From NCBI GenBank assembly GCA_030068145.1, contig JAPJBO010000015.1, positions 372,001-436,000 on the forward strand: a stretch of DNA of 64,000 nucleotides. Reading direction: 5' to 3'. A program made the position numbers and the translations under genes. Below, one piece after another: positions 34,476 to 63,815 of this stretch (positions are counted from its first letter, which is position 1; each line of letters opens with the position of its first letter). The notes under the pieces were generated by a model. The model saw nothing but the letters and a program-made list of their open reading frames with translations. It made no database searches and had not been told where the DNA came from. The DNA comes from Diplonema papillatum (taxonomy: Eukaryota; Euglenozoa; Diplonemea; Diplonemida; Diplonemidae).

Positions 34476-34700
34476 TGACACCACCAGGCGTGGAGTATGC
34501 GGCTTAATTTGATTCAACACGGGGAATTTTACTAGGTCAGGACGATCTCAAGGATTGACAGATTGAGAGCTCTTTCTCGATGAATTGTGGTGGTGCATGG
34601 CCGCTCCTGGTTGGTGGAGTGATTTGTCAGGTTGATTCCGTTAACGAACGAGATCTCGACCCTTAAATAGGTCCATTCAGATAGACACGGGATCTGGATG
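34445..34700 (+). rRNA. Divergent fragment of nuclear SSU (18S) rRNA
   Basis: Follows the 18S stretch just upstream of and through the V7 region: AAACTTAAAGGAATTGACGG, CACCACCAGGCGTGGAG, TGCGGCTTAATTTGA, CAACACGGGG, AAGGATTGACAGATTGAGAG, GGTGGTGCATGGCCG, GGTTGGTGGAGTGATTTGTC and TTCCGTTAACGAACGAGA occur in the right order and spacing. Several universally conserved bases are changed (for example the AGGGCACC after GACGGA reads ATGACACC). Sequence before about 34445 is not rRNA-like; the right end fades at about 34700-34740. An isolated, diverged rRNA insert is more likely than a working gene. Confidence 0.82.
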
Positions 34701-35544
34701 TGAATCTGGGAGTTGCCGTTCGCCGAAGCTAGCCGTGACCCGATTAGTTCCATGCGCTGAGTACCTCACACATTACTCTAGCCACAATCCATCCAGTGGT
34801 AGCACCACGGCACTGTTCGAACAACCCTCGATACCAGAGACTAGAAACGAGAGTTCCTCTCGTGCTACCCAGTATTGCTATCAGAATGCACGGGCCCGAA
34901 TTCATCCGAAAATGAGCAGCGCATCGTTCCAAGCATGTTCTTGCAGTCCCACACCGGAGAGCTATGTTGCGGCGAAAAAGGAAGGCGGTACGCGAGAAAG
35001 GCGCGTGAAGCGGAATGAAGAACCCCAGTGCGCCGGCGAAAAAAGGCGACCCTTGCCGTTGCAAGCTTTTCTATCCGCCCTGGATTTCGGTTCTTTTCAT
35101 CTCAAGGAAACACGCAGCTCCCTCGTCGCCAATTACCTGCAGCCCCCTGCCTCATCCGCATTCCGCACCACCCGGTTCCTCCTTCTCTTCAACCCGTTCA
35201 ATTGCTGCGTTTGGGTCTTCACCCTCTCTACTGTTTCGTTTGTTCAGCGTCCTCAGTTCGTCATTTGCCTTTCCGATCACCGCCACTACTCAGCTCCTCG
35301 TAGGAAATGGCTTCCCCCGGCATTGCCAAGTCGTTTGAGAATCGGGTCTTCTCCCCGAGAGGCCCGCAGCATGCAAAAGTTTGTGCCGGGGGCAGCCAAA
35401 GGCTGTCTGGATCAGCCGCATAACCCCTCTCTTTTAACCATCCAAGACCTGAGATGATGTGCTCTCGAGGGTGATCGTTTTCCGTGGGCCCGCCCGGTAT
35501 ATAACTTGAAAGGGGTCGAGGGCAAGGGTGACGCGGGGTGGACC

Positions 35545-35769
35545 ATGGCAACCGTGCTGACCGTGACGGACGAAGACGGAACCGAAGCTGCGGAGATGCC
35601 GATCGGCGGAAACACGGCGAGCAAAGACTCGAGGTGGGGGCGGACCGCCACCGGCACCCTGCACGCCGTCGGCAACGAAACCGTCAGCGCGGGCGAGGCG
35701 CACGGGCTGCTGGCGCAGCCGAAGGTCAATATCGGGGGAGGGATTCTCCCGGCGCGATCTTCTGACTGA
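35545..35769 (+). CDS. Small GC-rich open frame, possible 74-residue protein
   Basis: ATG at 35545 (context GGACCATGG) to TGA at 35767-35769, starting MATVLTVTDEDGTEAAEMPI and ending GILPARSSD. Codon use and GC content are like the accepted exons and unlike the surrounding spacer. A TATATAA motif lies about 45 nt upstream of the ATG. No family recognised. It could also be a stray exon of another gene. Confidence 0.3.
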   Translation: MATVLTVTDEDGTEAAEMPIGGNTASKDSRWGRTATGTLHAVGNETVSAGEAHGLLAQPKVNIGGGILPARSSD

Positions 35770-36589
35770 AAGTCACAAAGATTCGTCGCCCCGCCTCCAG
35801 CCTACCGGAGGGCTGCACGCAGCTCTTGCCTCTCCGGTACGGGAGCACGGATGTACATGATTCTTGCCTCCCCATGTGCTGCTACTGGGAAACAATGCAT
35901 GGCGCGCACGTGCGGGGGGACCCAAGACACTTCATTCTTAGGCATGCGCTCTCGGAGTTGGTCACATGAGTGTGACGGAACCTTGGCCGACCGAAGTGAA
36001 AGCGCGATCATGTTTACACCTCCTTCACTACCTGGCTCCCTGCCTCAATGATCCACCGGAGACTCTGAAACTCATGTTTCCTGGCGGGAGAACAGCTTGC
36101 CGGCAGCAGAGAAACCTTTGTCAAGCAATTAATGCAAACGATTGCATTAATTGACACGTGCGATGCACGGACGTGTGCTGCCTGAAGCAGCGGCTAATTA
36201 GCTCGTTACTTGCATGACTTAACTTTTCACCACCTGGTCGCGGCTCGTGGGTTTTCACCCACTGGACTGTCAGGCTACACTTCATTTAACGACGTCGTCA
36301 GAATCTTTTTGAGGTATCTTCAGGCGGTGTGGTGTGCGCGTTTTATCGAGATTGACGAAGGGCACGTCACATTTCGGCTTCTCTATCCGAGGTCGAGCGA
36401 GCGGTGCAATTAGGCTTTGCTTGTCGGCCTCAAACACCGCCTCCAATTTGCCAGCTTTATTACACGGCCGCGTCACGAGGGTTGCAGTGCCCAGTTACTG
36501 TTTGTGACCTTTGGCTTCGAACCAGTACAGCGATCCTCAGTCCTCGACGAAAGAACTCGGCCAAGAAGCGTCCTGAACTCACCAAGTAC

Positions 36590-36700
36590 ACGGTGAGGTC
36601 CAGCCTCCGAAGCTGCGAAGCTGGAGTTAAAGAGGGTGTGCCCGAGTCACCCGAAAAGCGCGTGTGTCACAACCAAAACGCGTGACCCGCTTTTTCGTAG
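36590..36700 (-). repeat. Fold-back element, shortened copy of 3481-3640 in reverse orientation
   Basis: AGGTCCAGCCTCCGAAGC, GCTGGAGTTAAAGAGGGTGT, CACCCGAAAAGCGCGTGTG and ACAACCAAAACGCGTG correspond to the reverse complement of the element at 3481-3640. Confidence 0.7.
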
Positions 36701-36870
36701 TATCAAGCGCATTGTAAACACGAAAGGGACCGCTGGCACCGTGTTAGGGAGAAGATTCGCCTAACGATCATATTCACTCACTATCACTCACTAACAGGCT
36801 AATCCTCCCCCGGCACGTACAAACAAACCCGCGCCTATTCTTTTTAACTCCAGCTCTCTGAGGCTGGGCT
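36692..36870 (+). repeat. Dispersed repeat family D, spacer copy
   Basis: CGTAGTATCAAG, TTGTAAACACGAAAGGGACC, GATCATATTCACTCACTATC, GGCACGTACAAACAAACCCG and CGCCTATTCTTTTTAACTCC. The right end shares the CCAGCTCTCTGAGGCTGG sequence with the copy at 52773. Confidence 0.8.
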
Positions 36871-37992
36871 CCACTGTGTAACAGTGCAACCTGTTGCCTA
36901 CTATTTGTGTTGTTCATGTTGAGGCACTGCGAAGCGACGAAGATGCCCGCCTAGATACCCCGGGACAGCAGCGTGTGACCCAAAATCACGCAAGTAACAG
37001 TGCAACCTCACGTACCCGCAACATGCGTGTGTTGCTCTGTTGTTGAGCACCCGACTTTTGAAGCAGTTCCTCATCGAAGCGAAGAAGTCCACACTTTCGC
37101 GTCTTTCGGCGCCGAAGCTTCACCAGCTTCGGCTGACACCATTTGCGCATTGAACCATGGTTAAGAAGACGACTGAAAACATAGACACAAAGATAGCTCA
37201 AAGCATCTGCAGAATAACACGAAAATCCTCAAGGCAAAAACCCGTTTTCACACTTCTTCCGAATCCCTCTAGGCTGCCCTACATTGCAAATGCGCAGAAC
37301 GTGTTTGGGTTTGATCAGAAGTTCTAACCCGACCTAAAGCTAAACGCAAGAGGGAAGTCGACCAATCGACACGCACACAACAAACCGAGAACGCTTGCAC
37401 ACACCCAGCGACATTCTTCGCAGGAAACACTAGAAAGAAAGGAAAAAAGAGGCCTCTTTCCGCCTCGGACCTAGTACACACCGTTGTCACAGCAAACATA
37501 GATTCGTGTCTCAACCCACCCCCCGCCCCATCCCCCCACATGCTGTGAATAGAAACCCGTAGAAAGAAAACGCGAAGCCTACAGAAAAGCAACTGTCGAA
37601 AACAAACACTTCGTACACGAAACACTCTGAAAAAAGACCATGCAGTGTCTGCTGTGAGCGGGCAAGCACGGGAAGCTCAAAAGAAAGATAGCGTCGTTGG
37701 AAGAACTGCGCGATTACCGCCGGAAACACACGAAAAAAAAAAAAAAAAAAGAACAAGAAAACAGTCAACTGAAGAAGTAAGGCGCGCCGAGCAGCTGAGA
37801 AGTCTTTGGAAGTAAAGTTGCCGCCTTTGCTTGTTTACTCAAGCAAAGGCGACCACAACGGAGAGACACCCGTCAACCCCGTTGACAAAAAAAACGAATC
37901 AAAGGCGGAAGCGCAACTTCGCAGACTGTACTTCCCCCGCTCAACTGATTTTCCTTCACAGGGCATCGTGAGGCTGACCCCCGGCCTGCTAA

Positions 37993-56068
<18,076 letters not shown>

Positions 56069-56168
56069 GCTCCAATGCTTAACGACTGATCGCAAGGCCA
56101 GCTTCAGGGAAGCCTCCGAGGGGGGGTACGGTGATCGGGATCAGCCGTTCAGTTTCGTTTAAGTTAGA

Positions 56169-56613
56169 ATCAGTACAATTCGTTGTCATTTACCCCCCCC
56201 CTGAGGCCTAAATTATGGCCGAGGGGGGGTAATTCAGGGTTCCTTTATGATCGCCAGGGAGACTACCTGGGGGGCCGGACAGTGTGAATCTAGGGGCATA
56301 AAAGTGGATGCTGGGCCATGGCAAGACCCTGAATCCTGCTGCTACTTCTGCCTGCTCAGCACTCTAGCTTTTCCTTTTGCATCAGAACAGCGGCGGTGGA
56401 ACTCCACAGCGGCTGTGGAACTCCTGTGAAAGAGCCCCGGACCCCTTGTGAACACTGCAGACCCCATTTCACAGGCAGTTCCGTGACCGTTCCAGGGGGG
56501 GGGTAAAAGACACTGTTTTTCCCAGTGTACATCGAAAATCCCAAAAAAGTGGTAAATTTCAGGGGGGGGGGGTAAAGTCTAGGGGGGGGTAAATGACAAC
56601 GAATTATACTGAT
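56169..56613. mobile_element. MITE-like element with about 31-bp terminal inverted repeats
   Basis: Left end ATCAGTACAATTCGTTGTCA followed by TTTACCCCCCC; right end is the inverted copy GGGGGGGTAAATGACAACGA followed by ATTATACTGAT, with one mismatch. About 445 bp in all, with GGGGGGGTAA stretches inside (56227 and 56494) and no coding capacity. No clear target-site duplication was seen. It sits about 100 bp after the giant gene's stop codon. Confidence 0.82.
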
Positions 56614-57369
56614 GCAAATACTCTGTGGCGATAATCTGCATCTGCTCCCTTTCGTGACTACTTCTTAGAGCGCACGTCAGCCGTTCAGATTCGTGCCAGG
56701 CGATGATGAACGGGGGCCGGAGTAGATCCGCGTTGAATCCGGCCGGGACAGACAGACGTCCCGAGTCTAACCGTAAGAGAAGGGCGCGGCGCCTGTCGCC
56801 CCAAAGTCGAACGGAAGCGTGTCTGCTCCTCTCGGCTGGCCGTCGGGATCAGTCCACGTTTTCTACCGCGTTAGCATCAAAGGAGTCAACGATGCTACCT
56901 AGAATCTTGTCGTCTTGTCCCGTTCGCATGTCCACAAAAGTTGAGGAATCCCCATACATTCTCTTCTGCGGGTTGCCCGACAATAAGCTGTGCAGGCTAG
57001 AAAGACGTGCGCCCATTGACGAAGACGTTGTAATATAGGTGTAATTCCCCGCTACTTGGAGTTTGATCTTATTTTCCAACTGAGGGCGGGTATATAGAGG
57101 GGCCGCCCCCCACGACAAGCAAAAGTGTCAGTCTAGCCCATCCTGAAGTGGTTACGACCAGCCGGCAGGAGTTGTTTGCTCTTCTCTCCGATTTTCTTTG
57201 TCACATGCAGGCCTCAAGCTTGTGCGGAAACCAATGGTGCCGTGTGTTGAGGTTGAAGCAGCGAACGAGAGTACCAGAAATCTCTTGTCGCCACACGCTC
57301 CTTTGGGGATTTCCCCCCTGTCATGCTACCACCACCCCGCCCCCTGGCTACGAGCCTCCCTCCTCCCTC

Positions 57370-57510
57370 TTTTTTTGTATAAGCACCTGCTTTGTGGGAA
57401 ATGCTTGAGGAGACTGCCGGTTGCGATAGATCAAAGGAGGTAAATGTGCTGTAGCCCACACGAAACACAGGTAAATCTGGGTTTAGTGGCGGGCGTAAGC
57501 GTTCAACAAA
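57370..57510 (+). repeat. Dispersed repeat family A, copy 9
   Basis: T run, GTATAAGCACCTGC through GGCGTAAGCGTTCAACAAA. Ninth full copy, again on the + strand. Confidence 0.88.
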
Positions 57511-57732
57511 CGGACGAAGGAATGATACCCAAAGTTGTGCTCGCCTAAGCAGGACCGCAAACCCCATAGACTCCCTGATAGGCTCCAACTTTGGTTTTGT
57601 CTAGGAGCACCAGTGACACTCACGAGACAGACAACCGCCTGCGCACAACACCGCGGTGAAAAAAACAAAGCTCGTGGTGTCATCCTTTGCTTGCGGAGTC
57701 TTGTACTCTCTCTCTCTCTCTCTCTCTCTTTT

Positions 57733-57795
57733 CTTCGAAGAAGACTTGATGCCAACATCAAACATGCACGCGAGGCAGGGTACTGCCTACATACA
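57733..57795 (+). repeat. Dispersed repeat family G, copy 3
   Basis: TTCTTCGAAGAAGACTTGAT, CAACATCAAACATGCACGCG and CTGCCTACATACATTA. Confidence 0.74.
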
Positions 57796-59027
57796 TTATA
57801 CCAAGATCCCCTCTCTCCCCCCGCGCTTCACCCACCCCTCGTCCCCATGTAAGTCTCAGGCGTCCACATTGTTCAAACCTATGCCCTCTCCCAGAATCCT
57901 GCTCAGCTTTGTCTTTCTGTCCATACGTCTTCGCAGTTCTGTTGCCCAGCAGTTCCCCACCCTCCGCCCTTCCAGCCCCCTGCCCCCCGCCTCCCATTGT
58001 TTCAGCACGCCTACCCCTGTTATTATCGCGCGCAGGGCACACGAGAAAAGAAGAAAACACGACGTCTTCAATACTCGCATTTTGCTGGGCTTTTCAGCCG
58101 TTCGACACCAACGCCGAAAGTCCAAGCCAACCCTCCGGGTACGGGTGCATCACCGTGGTGATGGTGATTCTCACGTGCCACGGGGTCAAGACAAGTACCA
58201 CCACCCAAGGGCTTTTTGCGGCTGATTGTACAGGCAAGGAGTATGACCTCTGCGTCAATGCACCCGCCGACACAGAGTCGGTACCCGAAAATTGGGCTAT
58301 ACCAACTCACCCTGCCGAACGCACTGGTGCGAAGATTCCCGAAGCCGTTGGCGGGGGTGCGCGCAGATCTGGGCTGCAGTAGCGCCTGTTCGACTGAAGA
58401 CCGATTGGCCCTTTCGCTCTTCTGGGTAGTGTGTGTATACTACGACACCTGTACATCCTCCTCAGGACGACCTCAGGGTCGATTTCCCGAGCTCGTGGTG
58501 GCGTTCACAGCAGCTCGTGGTACACCTCTGAGGAGTGGTATCACCTGGAATTTGAATTTGCGTTGTACACGGTAGCTGCCCTGGTACCTGCCAATGACCG
58601 CGCTGTCAAGGAAACTGTTGAAATCGCGAGATTCTGTGCTCCATGGGCACACACAGTTAGACGTCGATTTCAACATTGTCATCTGTAACCGAGGACGCAC
58701 CAAGATGCTTCGCACAGCATACCTACATCTGGCTGCAGGAGCGAACTTAAGACCGATTGGATGAACTTAGAACTGGGCTGCAGTAGCGAATGTTCAAATC
58801 CAATACCGACGTGGAGCCAAACACAGCAAAAACGAAAGGCATCCCTGCCCCGGACAGCCAGGAAACGGTCAGCGGAGCCTACTTGTATACCAGCAAGAGG
58901 AGGCAGAATTGCTTTCCGACCTATCTACTACCGACACCTGTCGTAGGCAACTGAGAAGTACCACAACCGGGGAGCACAACCGCAAAAAAAAAAAAGAGAA
59001 AACACACAAGTGCAAAATCCACTAACC

Positions 59028-59702
59028 ATGACGCTGCGCATTGGTGTGCTCGGAATTCAGGGGGGGTTCCAAGAGCACCTGGACATGGTGAAGGCCATCG
59101 GATGCGAGGCGGTGGACGTCCGGAGGAGGGACCAGCTGGGCGATTTGGACGGCCTGATCCTGCCGGGCGGCGAGAGCACGACCATCGGGCTGGTTGCGAG
59201 GGACAACGACCTGATCGAGCCGATCCGGGACTTCATCCACAAGGACAAAAAACCGGTGCTGGGCACCTGCGCGGGGCTGATCGTCCTCTCGGACCGCGTC
59301 ACGCACGAGAAGGAAGGCGGGCAGGCTCTCTTCGGCGGCCTCAGCACCGTCGTTGCGCGGAACGGCTTCGGCCGGCAGGTCAACTCCTTTGAGCATGCGC
59401 TCAACATCGCGGAAGGAGTCGACGTGAAGCCAGTGGACCCTGCTGTCTTCATCCGGGCACCCATCGTGGTGCAGGCGGAACCTTCGGTCAAGGTCCTCGC
59501 CACCCTTGTCCACTCCTTCAAGGACTACTGCGACCCGAACGCGAACGAGCAGCGCGCGGCGGACAACGTCGACGTCATCGTCGGCGTCCAGCAAGATCAC
59601 ATCGTCGGTCTCTCCTTCCACCCCGAGCTCACAGACGACACCTGCTGGCACCAGTACTTCAAAACCCTGGTGCAGGAGTGCAAGAACAAGCGCACGGCTT
59701 GA
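59028..59702 (+). CDS. pdxT: Pyridoxal 5'-phosphate synthase glutaminase subunit PdxT (Pdx2/SNO)
   Basis: 224 residues from ATG at 59028 (context ACCATGACG). PdxT hydrolyses glutamine and channels the ammonia to the synthase subunit PdxS (Pdx1), which makes pyridoxal 5'-phosphate from ribose 5-phosphate and glyceraldehyde 3-phosphate in the cytosol. Landmarks are MTLRIGVLGIQGGFQEH, the LPGGESTTIG loop (about 45-54), the nucleophile in GTCAGL (Cys81), and the HPE motif (His198, Glu200), giving a complete class I glutaminase triad. Length is normal for eukaryotic members; a short insert (about 168-180, CDPNANEQRAADN) separates the last strands. Intronless, with an A-rich stretch 40 nt upstream of the ATG. 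The partner PdxS is not in the window. Confidence 0.95.
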   Translation: MTLRIGVLGIQGGFQEHLDMVKAIGCEAVDVRRRDQLGDLDGLILPGGESTTIGLVARDNDLIEPIRDFIHKDKKPVLGTCAGLIVLSDRVTHEKEGGQALFGGLSTVVARNGFGRQVNSFEHALNIAEGVDVKPVDPAVFIRAPIVVQAEPSVKVLATLVHSFKDYCDPNANEQRAADNVDVIVGVQQDHIVGLSFHPELTDDTCWHQYFKTLVQECKNKRTA

Positions 59703-62621
59703 AAGGCGGGCTGAGTCTTTTTCTCTCGACTCAGACCCGTCCAGGGTGGGTGGGTGGGGGTGAGGATGGTGAGTGGCGACTCTGGCAGCTGGACAGCCAC
59801 GGCGCCGCTGGGAGGCGAACGAAGGCCGCACGTGCACCGTGAAACTTTGCCGCCGTCAGCTCGGCAAAGAAGATATGCTGCGGGACATCTCTCCATGGGC
59901 CCCACATCACCACGGAGCCTACCAGCCGGGCGTATCCCTGCATGCACGCTTCCACGCGCTCAGCGGAGCTTGCCGCCCGAGCAGGGTCATGGAAGACGGT
60001 CCTTGGTGGGAGACCCGCGGGCACGGAGCCGTACCAGCGCGAAGCGAGCTCAATTTCTCTTCCGCGCTTATAGCACCCTGCTGGAGCTTGAAAAGCACCG
60101 TTCCGGTCATCGTTGGCCTTGGCAACCATGTACAATAAAGTCAGCGTCGCGGACCCAAGAACCCTCTGCAGCAACTTACGCTCGAGTGATGCAGCCTCTG
60201 AGTTCAGTGGTCTGGAATTGTTTCTACGAATGAGGCAACCAGGAGATTTCACGAGTCCAGGCCTGGACTCCTTTCTGATCGGAAGAACGACTTGCTTCAA
60301 CAAAACCACGCACTTCTTTCTTTCGTTGCGCAGCACGAAATAGGCCAACCAAAAAAGCACAGCAGTCCGTCTCGTTTTGACCTATGTGCAGGCAGGTCAG
60401 GCGTGGAGTCGCGGGCCACTCTTTCTTGAAATGCGAGCAAAGTCATTGCGCTTCACTGCAGCAGCGCGGCGGGCGCCAGGGTGCAAGGACGAAAGTACAG
60501 TCCGTCGCCTCTGTCTCGTTTCACCAAATCTGACAAACTGGAACTTGCGGGAGCAGCCCCGTGCTTGGTGCTTGTGGTGAAGGAAACTGCTCGCGTTTCC
60601 GTTTCTGTTTTCGCCCTTTCATATTTGAACCAGCGCTTGCAAGAGCGTCCCCGGCTCTTCCAGGCCCACGCAACCGTGTAAATGCGTGCGCGTGTGGAGT
60701 GCAAGATATTATCGTCGCCGACTTCTCAGTTCTGGGGGTGTTAGTACGTTCCTTTTTCATCCTGTCGCACGCCGGGGCCACCTCCGGCAATTCTGGAGGC
60801 AATTGCGGCACCTCCCCGTAAGCACTTCACGTGTTCGGCGGTCCTACAGCTATGTGCGGGACGGTTCTCTTTAACGTCTTTTGCCGTAGCTCGCCCGCCG
60901 TCAATGTTCCAACAAGCTACCTACCCCTTCTGTGTTGGTGTCGCCTACCTAAAGCAACACGGGAAGCCGTTGGTGAGGATGAGACATTCTTCATGCAAAT
61001 ACAGGGAACCCTATTGAGAGCCGTCTTCCCGTGTTAGTGTCGCCTCGCGTTTTCAGGCAAAAAGGCGACACTGACAAGGGCCAAACGGAGGCGACACTAA
61101 CACGGGGGGCCAGAATACAAAACCTGGGTGGCGGTAGCATCTGATAGACAAAACCTTCACCAGTTATCATAGGCTACAGGGCCTACCGTGGATCTGCGCA
61201 TACCTTCTGTTATTACTGACCACCAGGAGTCAGCGACCCAAGTACAATAATAATCCGCAAATAACGCTAGCAATAGGCGATAGCAATATTTAGTTTGACA
61301 ACCGTGGTATTGAAATGTTAGCAGAAGAAGACACCGTCCCTGCGTGCAGCCAACAGCGTATGCAGTGCTCGCCGTCAGGGCTATCAGAAGAAAACATCAC
61401 TTTTCCCTTCGTGTTCACTCCGCCTCTCCTATCTGCGGCTATACGCGATGCCACGTCATCCCATCCTTTGCTCCCCTTTTCCTGGGGCCTCCCATGGAGA
61501 ATGCTAGGTCGCAAAATTGTTTGTCCACCGGGAGAAAACAACAACCGAAACAAGATCATTTTGCGCGCTTCTCTCTATCCAGACCCTCACGCATCCTTCC
61601 CCTTTTCTGAGGTTCGAACCAGGTGGAGGTTGGTCTATGCTACAGGCTACGGGCTTGTAGCAGCTTCTCCGGGTGCTTGCAATCAGGTGCTAGCGGCATA
61701 GGTTCGGCTTGTGGCTGCGGGCATTCGCGCGCTAGCTGATAACAAAAGTATGATAGTTGGCACCAAGGATCTAGTTGCACCAACGACGATTATGACGGAT
61801 CGTGCTTTGTGTGCTCGTTTCGTAAGAAGTCCGTTCCAACAGGTCACCAGCAGTGCAGAGGACAACCCTCACATACTGGAGCAATGGAGGCAGCTTGCCT
61901 TGGATAACAAACTCACTGGTGCAATTGAGGCATGCCTTGGACAAGGAATGTGCGAAGAAGCGCCTACCAGCGGAGACCTGTTGCCGATATAAACAGGCCG
62001 CGGATGCTACACTGCTCAGCCCACAGACTGGAGCGCTGCGGCGAGTGTGAAGCTGACAATGAAGGGATCGCGAGGTGCTGGTCGAAGCACCACCTCCAGT
62101 TGAACACTCCTACTCGCAACCTGCGGGAGCATCAGCGGTGACTTGAAACTGAAGGAGGCGTACGCCTCTCGTTCAGGAAGGCACCACGTGAAAACAGGTC
62201 CACAACCCACACACAATACGTGGGGCAGCTACCTATGTCCCAGAGAAAACATAACCCGCACGATGGGCGCAAGGGAAGACCGACTGGAAGGCAAGAGTCG
62301 AGTTGGTAGACAAGGTTCCGGGTGCAGGAGCAGAGGGTCGCGACCGCAGAAGGCCCCGGAGGACGCGGTGAACACGGCTCGCCTCCCCTACTCGCAACCT
62401 GCGGGAGCATCAGCAGTTACTTGAAACTGGCCTCTCGCACAGGAAGGCACCACGTGAAAACAGGTCTACAGCACACAATACGTGGACACACTCTCGCTAA
62501 GGGGGGCGCCACGTTAAAACGAGTCCGCAACACACACACACACACAATAGGCGAGCGGGAGCGGGGAAAGAGAAAAAAAACAAAAACAAAGAAAAAGAGA
62601 GCGAGCGAGCCAGCCGACCCA
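59703..62621. other. Spacer between pdxT and the WD40 gene
   Basis: No gene recognised. An inverted repeat around GTGTCGCCT...AGGCGACAC lies at about 61031-61100. A duplicated block (62107-62225 and 62386-62485) and an AC run (62528-62547) precede the WD40 gene. Confidence 0.55.
62107..62485. repeat. Two direct copies of an about 110-bp block
   Basis: Copies at 62107-62225 and 62386-62485 share CTCGCAACCTGCGGGAGCAT, AGGAAGGCACCACGTGAAAA and CACACAATACGTGG. With the following CGTTAAAAC...GTCCGC and AC run they are the reverse of sequence flanking the TG microsatellite at 13858, so the two loci share one repeat family. Confidence 0.75.
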
Positions 62622-63815
62622 ATGGCCGGGCTATGGCGAGGGACGAAGAGCGTCATGGGGTACATGTCAGGGATGATCCCGGGGACCGGCGGGCGGAAGC
62701 AGCAGGGCGAAGAGGCCGCCGGGGCCCGGAGCGCGCTGACGGTGCCGCGGGGCCCCGAAGCCGAAGACGAGGAGGAGATGGGCGAGTTCGGCGGCGGCCA
62801 GGCCGACGGCCTCGGGCAGGACGGGTCGCTGCGCACGTTCCGGGGGCACACCGGGCCGGTGTACGCCGTGGCCTTCGCCCCCGGCGCCCAGCAGTTCCTC
62901 TCGGGCGGCAAGGACAAGACCCTCCGCATCTGGACCCTCGACGTCTCCCCGGAAAAGGTCGTCGAGGTCGAAGACGACACCCCCCGCGACATTCCGATCG
63001 TCCGCACGATCAAACACCACCCCGGCATCGTCCTCGCCGCCGACTTCTCCCCGACGGGCAGCGAGATTGCGTCGTCTTCGGACGACGGGAATGTGTATCT
63101 CTTCGAAGCAAAGAGCACGCGGCAGAAAGCGGTGCTGACCGGCCACAGCTCGAAGGTTTACGGCGTCGTCTTCACCCCCGTCGGAAGCACGAGCCCCGGG
63201 GAGTTCATGGCCTCGTGTTCCCTCGACAAGACGGTCCGCCTCTGGTCCGTCGAAAAGCAGCAGGAGGGCGGCGTCCTGCGCGGGCACACCGACAACATCT
63301 TCGGCGTCAACTTCAGCTGCGACGGGAAGCTGCTGGCGAGCGCCGGCGACGACAAATCGATCATCCTCTGGGACTGGCGCGCGGGGAAAAAAGCCCACGT
63401 GATCACCGGTCACCAGGCTACCATCTGGAGCGTCTCGTGGAGCCACGATGACACCATGTTGGTCTCCACGTCCATGAACCACGAGGTGAAGCTTTGGGAC
63501 GTCCGGATGTTGAGGTGTAAGTGGTCTATCAACAATGCGCACAACTCGCTCCCCACTCACCAGGCCATTTTCTCGCACGACTCGAAGCACATTGTGTCCG
63601 CCGGAAGGGATCAGAAGATCGCCGTGTACGACACCATAACGGGCAACCGTTCGCACCAGCTGAAAGGCCACACGGGCACGGTCTACCACCTGGCCATGCA
63701 CCCTGCAGGGGACCGCCTCATGTCCTCTTCCACCGACACCACCATGAAGCTCTGGAACTTCCCCCCCGACCAGCATCACGAAGACGAGGTTCCGGGAGAG
63801 GAACAAGAGAACTGA
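62622..63815 (+). CDS. WD40 repeat protein (seven-bladed propeller)
   Basis: 397 residues from ATG at 62622 (context CCAATGGC). The frame is open further upstream but that part lies in repeats and AC-rich sequence. The N-terminus is Gly/Glu-rich (about 1-70), then seven WD units: LRTFRGHTGPVYAVAF, a KHHPGIVLAADFSPTG unit, LTGHSSKVYGVVF, LRGHTDNIFGVNFSCDG, ITGHQATIWSVSWSHDD, a NAHNSLPTHQAIFSHDS unit and LKGHTGTVYHLAMHPAG, with WD or WS dipeptides closing most. No enzymatic domain. WD40 propellers are protein-interaction platforms; this sequence alone does not tell which complex. Intronless. Confidence 0.9.
   Translation: MAGLWRGTKSVMGYMSGMIPGTGGRKQQGEEAAGARSALTVPRGPEAEDEEEMGEFGGGQADGLGQDGSLRTFRGHTGPVYAVAFAPGAQQFLSGGKDKTLRIWTLDVSPEKVVEVEDDTPRDIPIVRTIKHHPGIVLAADFSPTGSEIASSSDDGNVYLFEAKSTRQKAVLTGHSSKVYGVVFTPVGSTSPGEFMASCSLDKTVRLWSVEKQQEGGVLRGHTDNIFGVNFSCDGKLLASAGDDKSIILWDWRAGKKAHVITGHQATIWSVSWSHDDTMLVSTSMNHEVKLWDVRMLRCKWSINNAHNSLPTHQAIFSHDSKHIVSAGRDQKIAVYDTITGNRSHQLKGHTGTVYHLAMHPAGDRLMSSSTDTTMKLWNFPPDQHHEDEVPGEEQEN

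Larger units (their letters stand above)
34740..37992. other. Gene-poor spacer upstream of the giant gene
   Basis: Apart from the small candidate at 35545-35769, a family D copy (36692-36870) and a fold-back element (36590-36700), nothing is recognised. A diverged family B copy is likely at about 37270-37395. An acceptor-like TTCCTTCACAG ends at about 37962, some 30 nt before the giant gene's ATG, so a 5' untranslated exon is possible. Confidence 0.5.
56614..59027. other. Spacer between the giant gene and pdxT
   Basis: Contains family A (57370-57510), a CT microsatellite (57708-57730) and family G (57733-57795). A stretch at about 58098-58379 (ITVVMVILTCHGVKT, QGLFAADCTGKEYDL) faintly recalls the histidine box of caspase-like peptidases but lacks a catalytic cysteine box and is not called a gene. 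A local duplication (GGGCTGCAGTAGCG with GACCGATTGG) lies at about 58372-58410 and 58750-58795. Confidence 0.5.

Noticed and set aside
58098-58379. Caspase-like peptidase fragment
   Set aside because: Only a weak resemblance to a histidine box (ILTCHG and GLFAADC). No cysteine box, no length, spacer-like composition.
61031-61100. Regulatory hairpin around GTGTCGCCT
   Set aside because: An inverted repeat is visible, but nothing links it to a gene or a known regulatory element.
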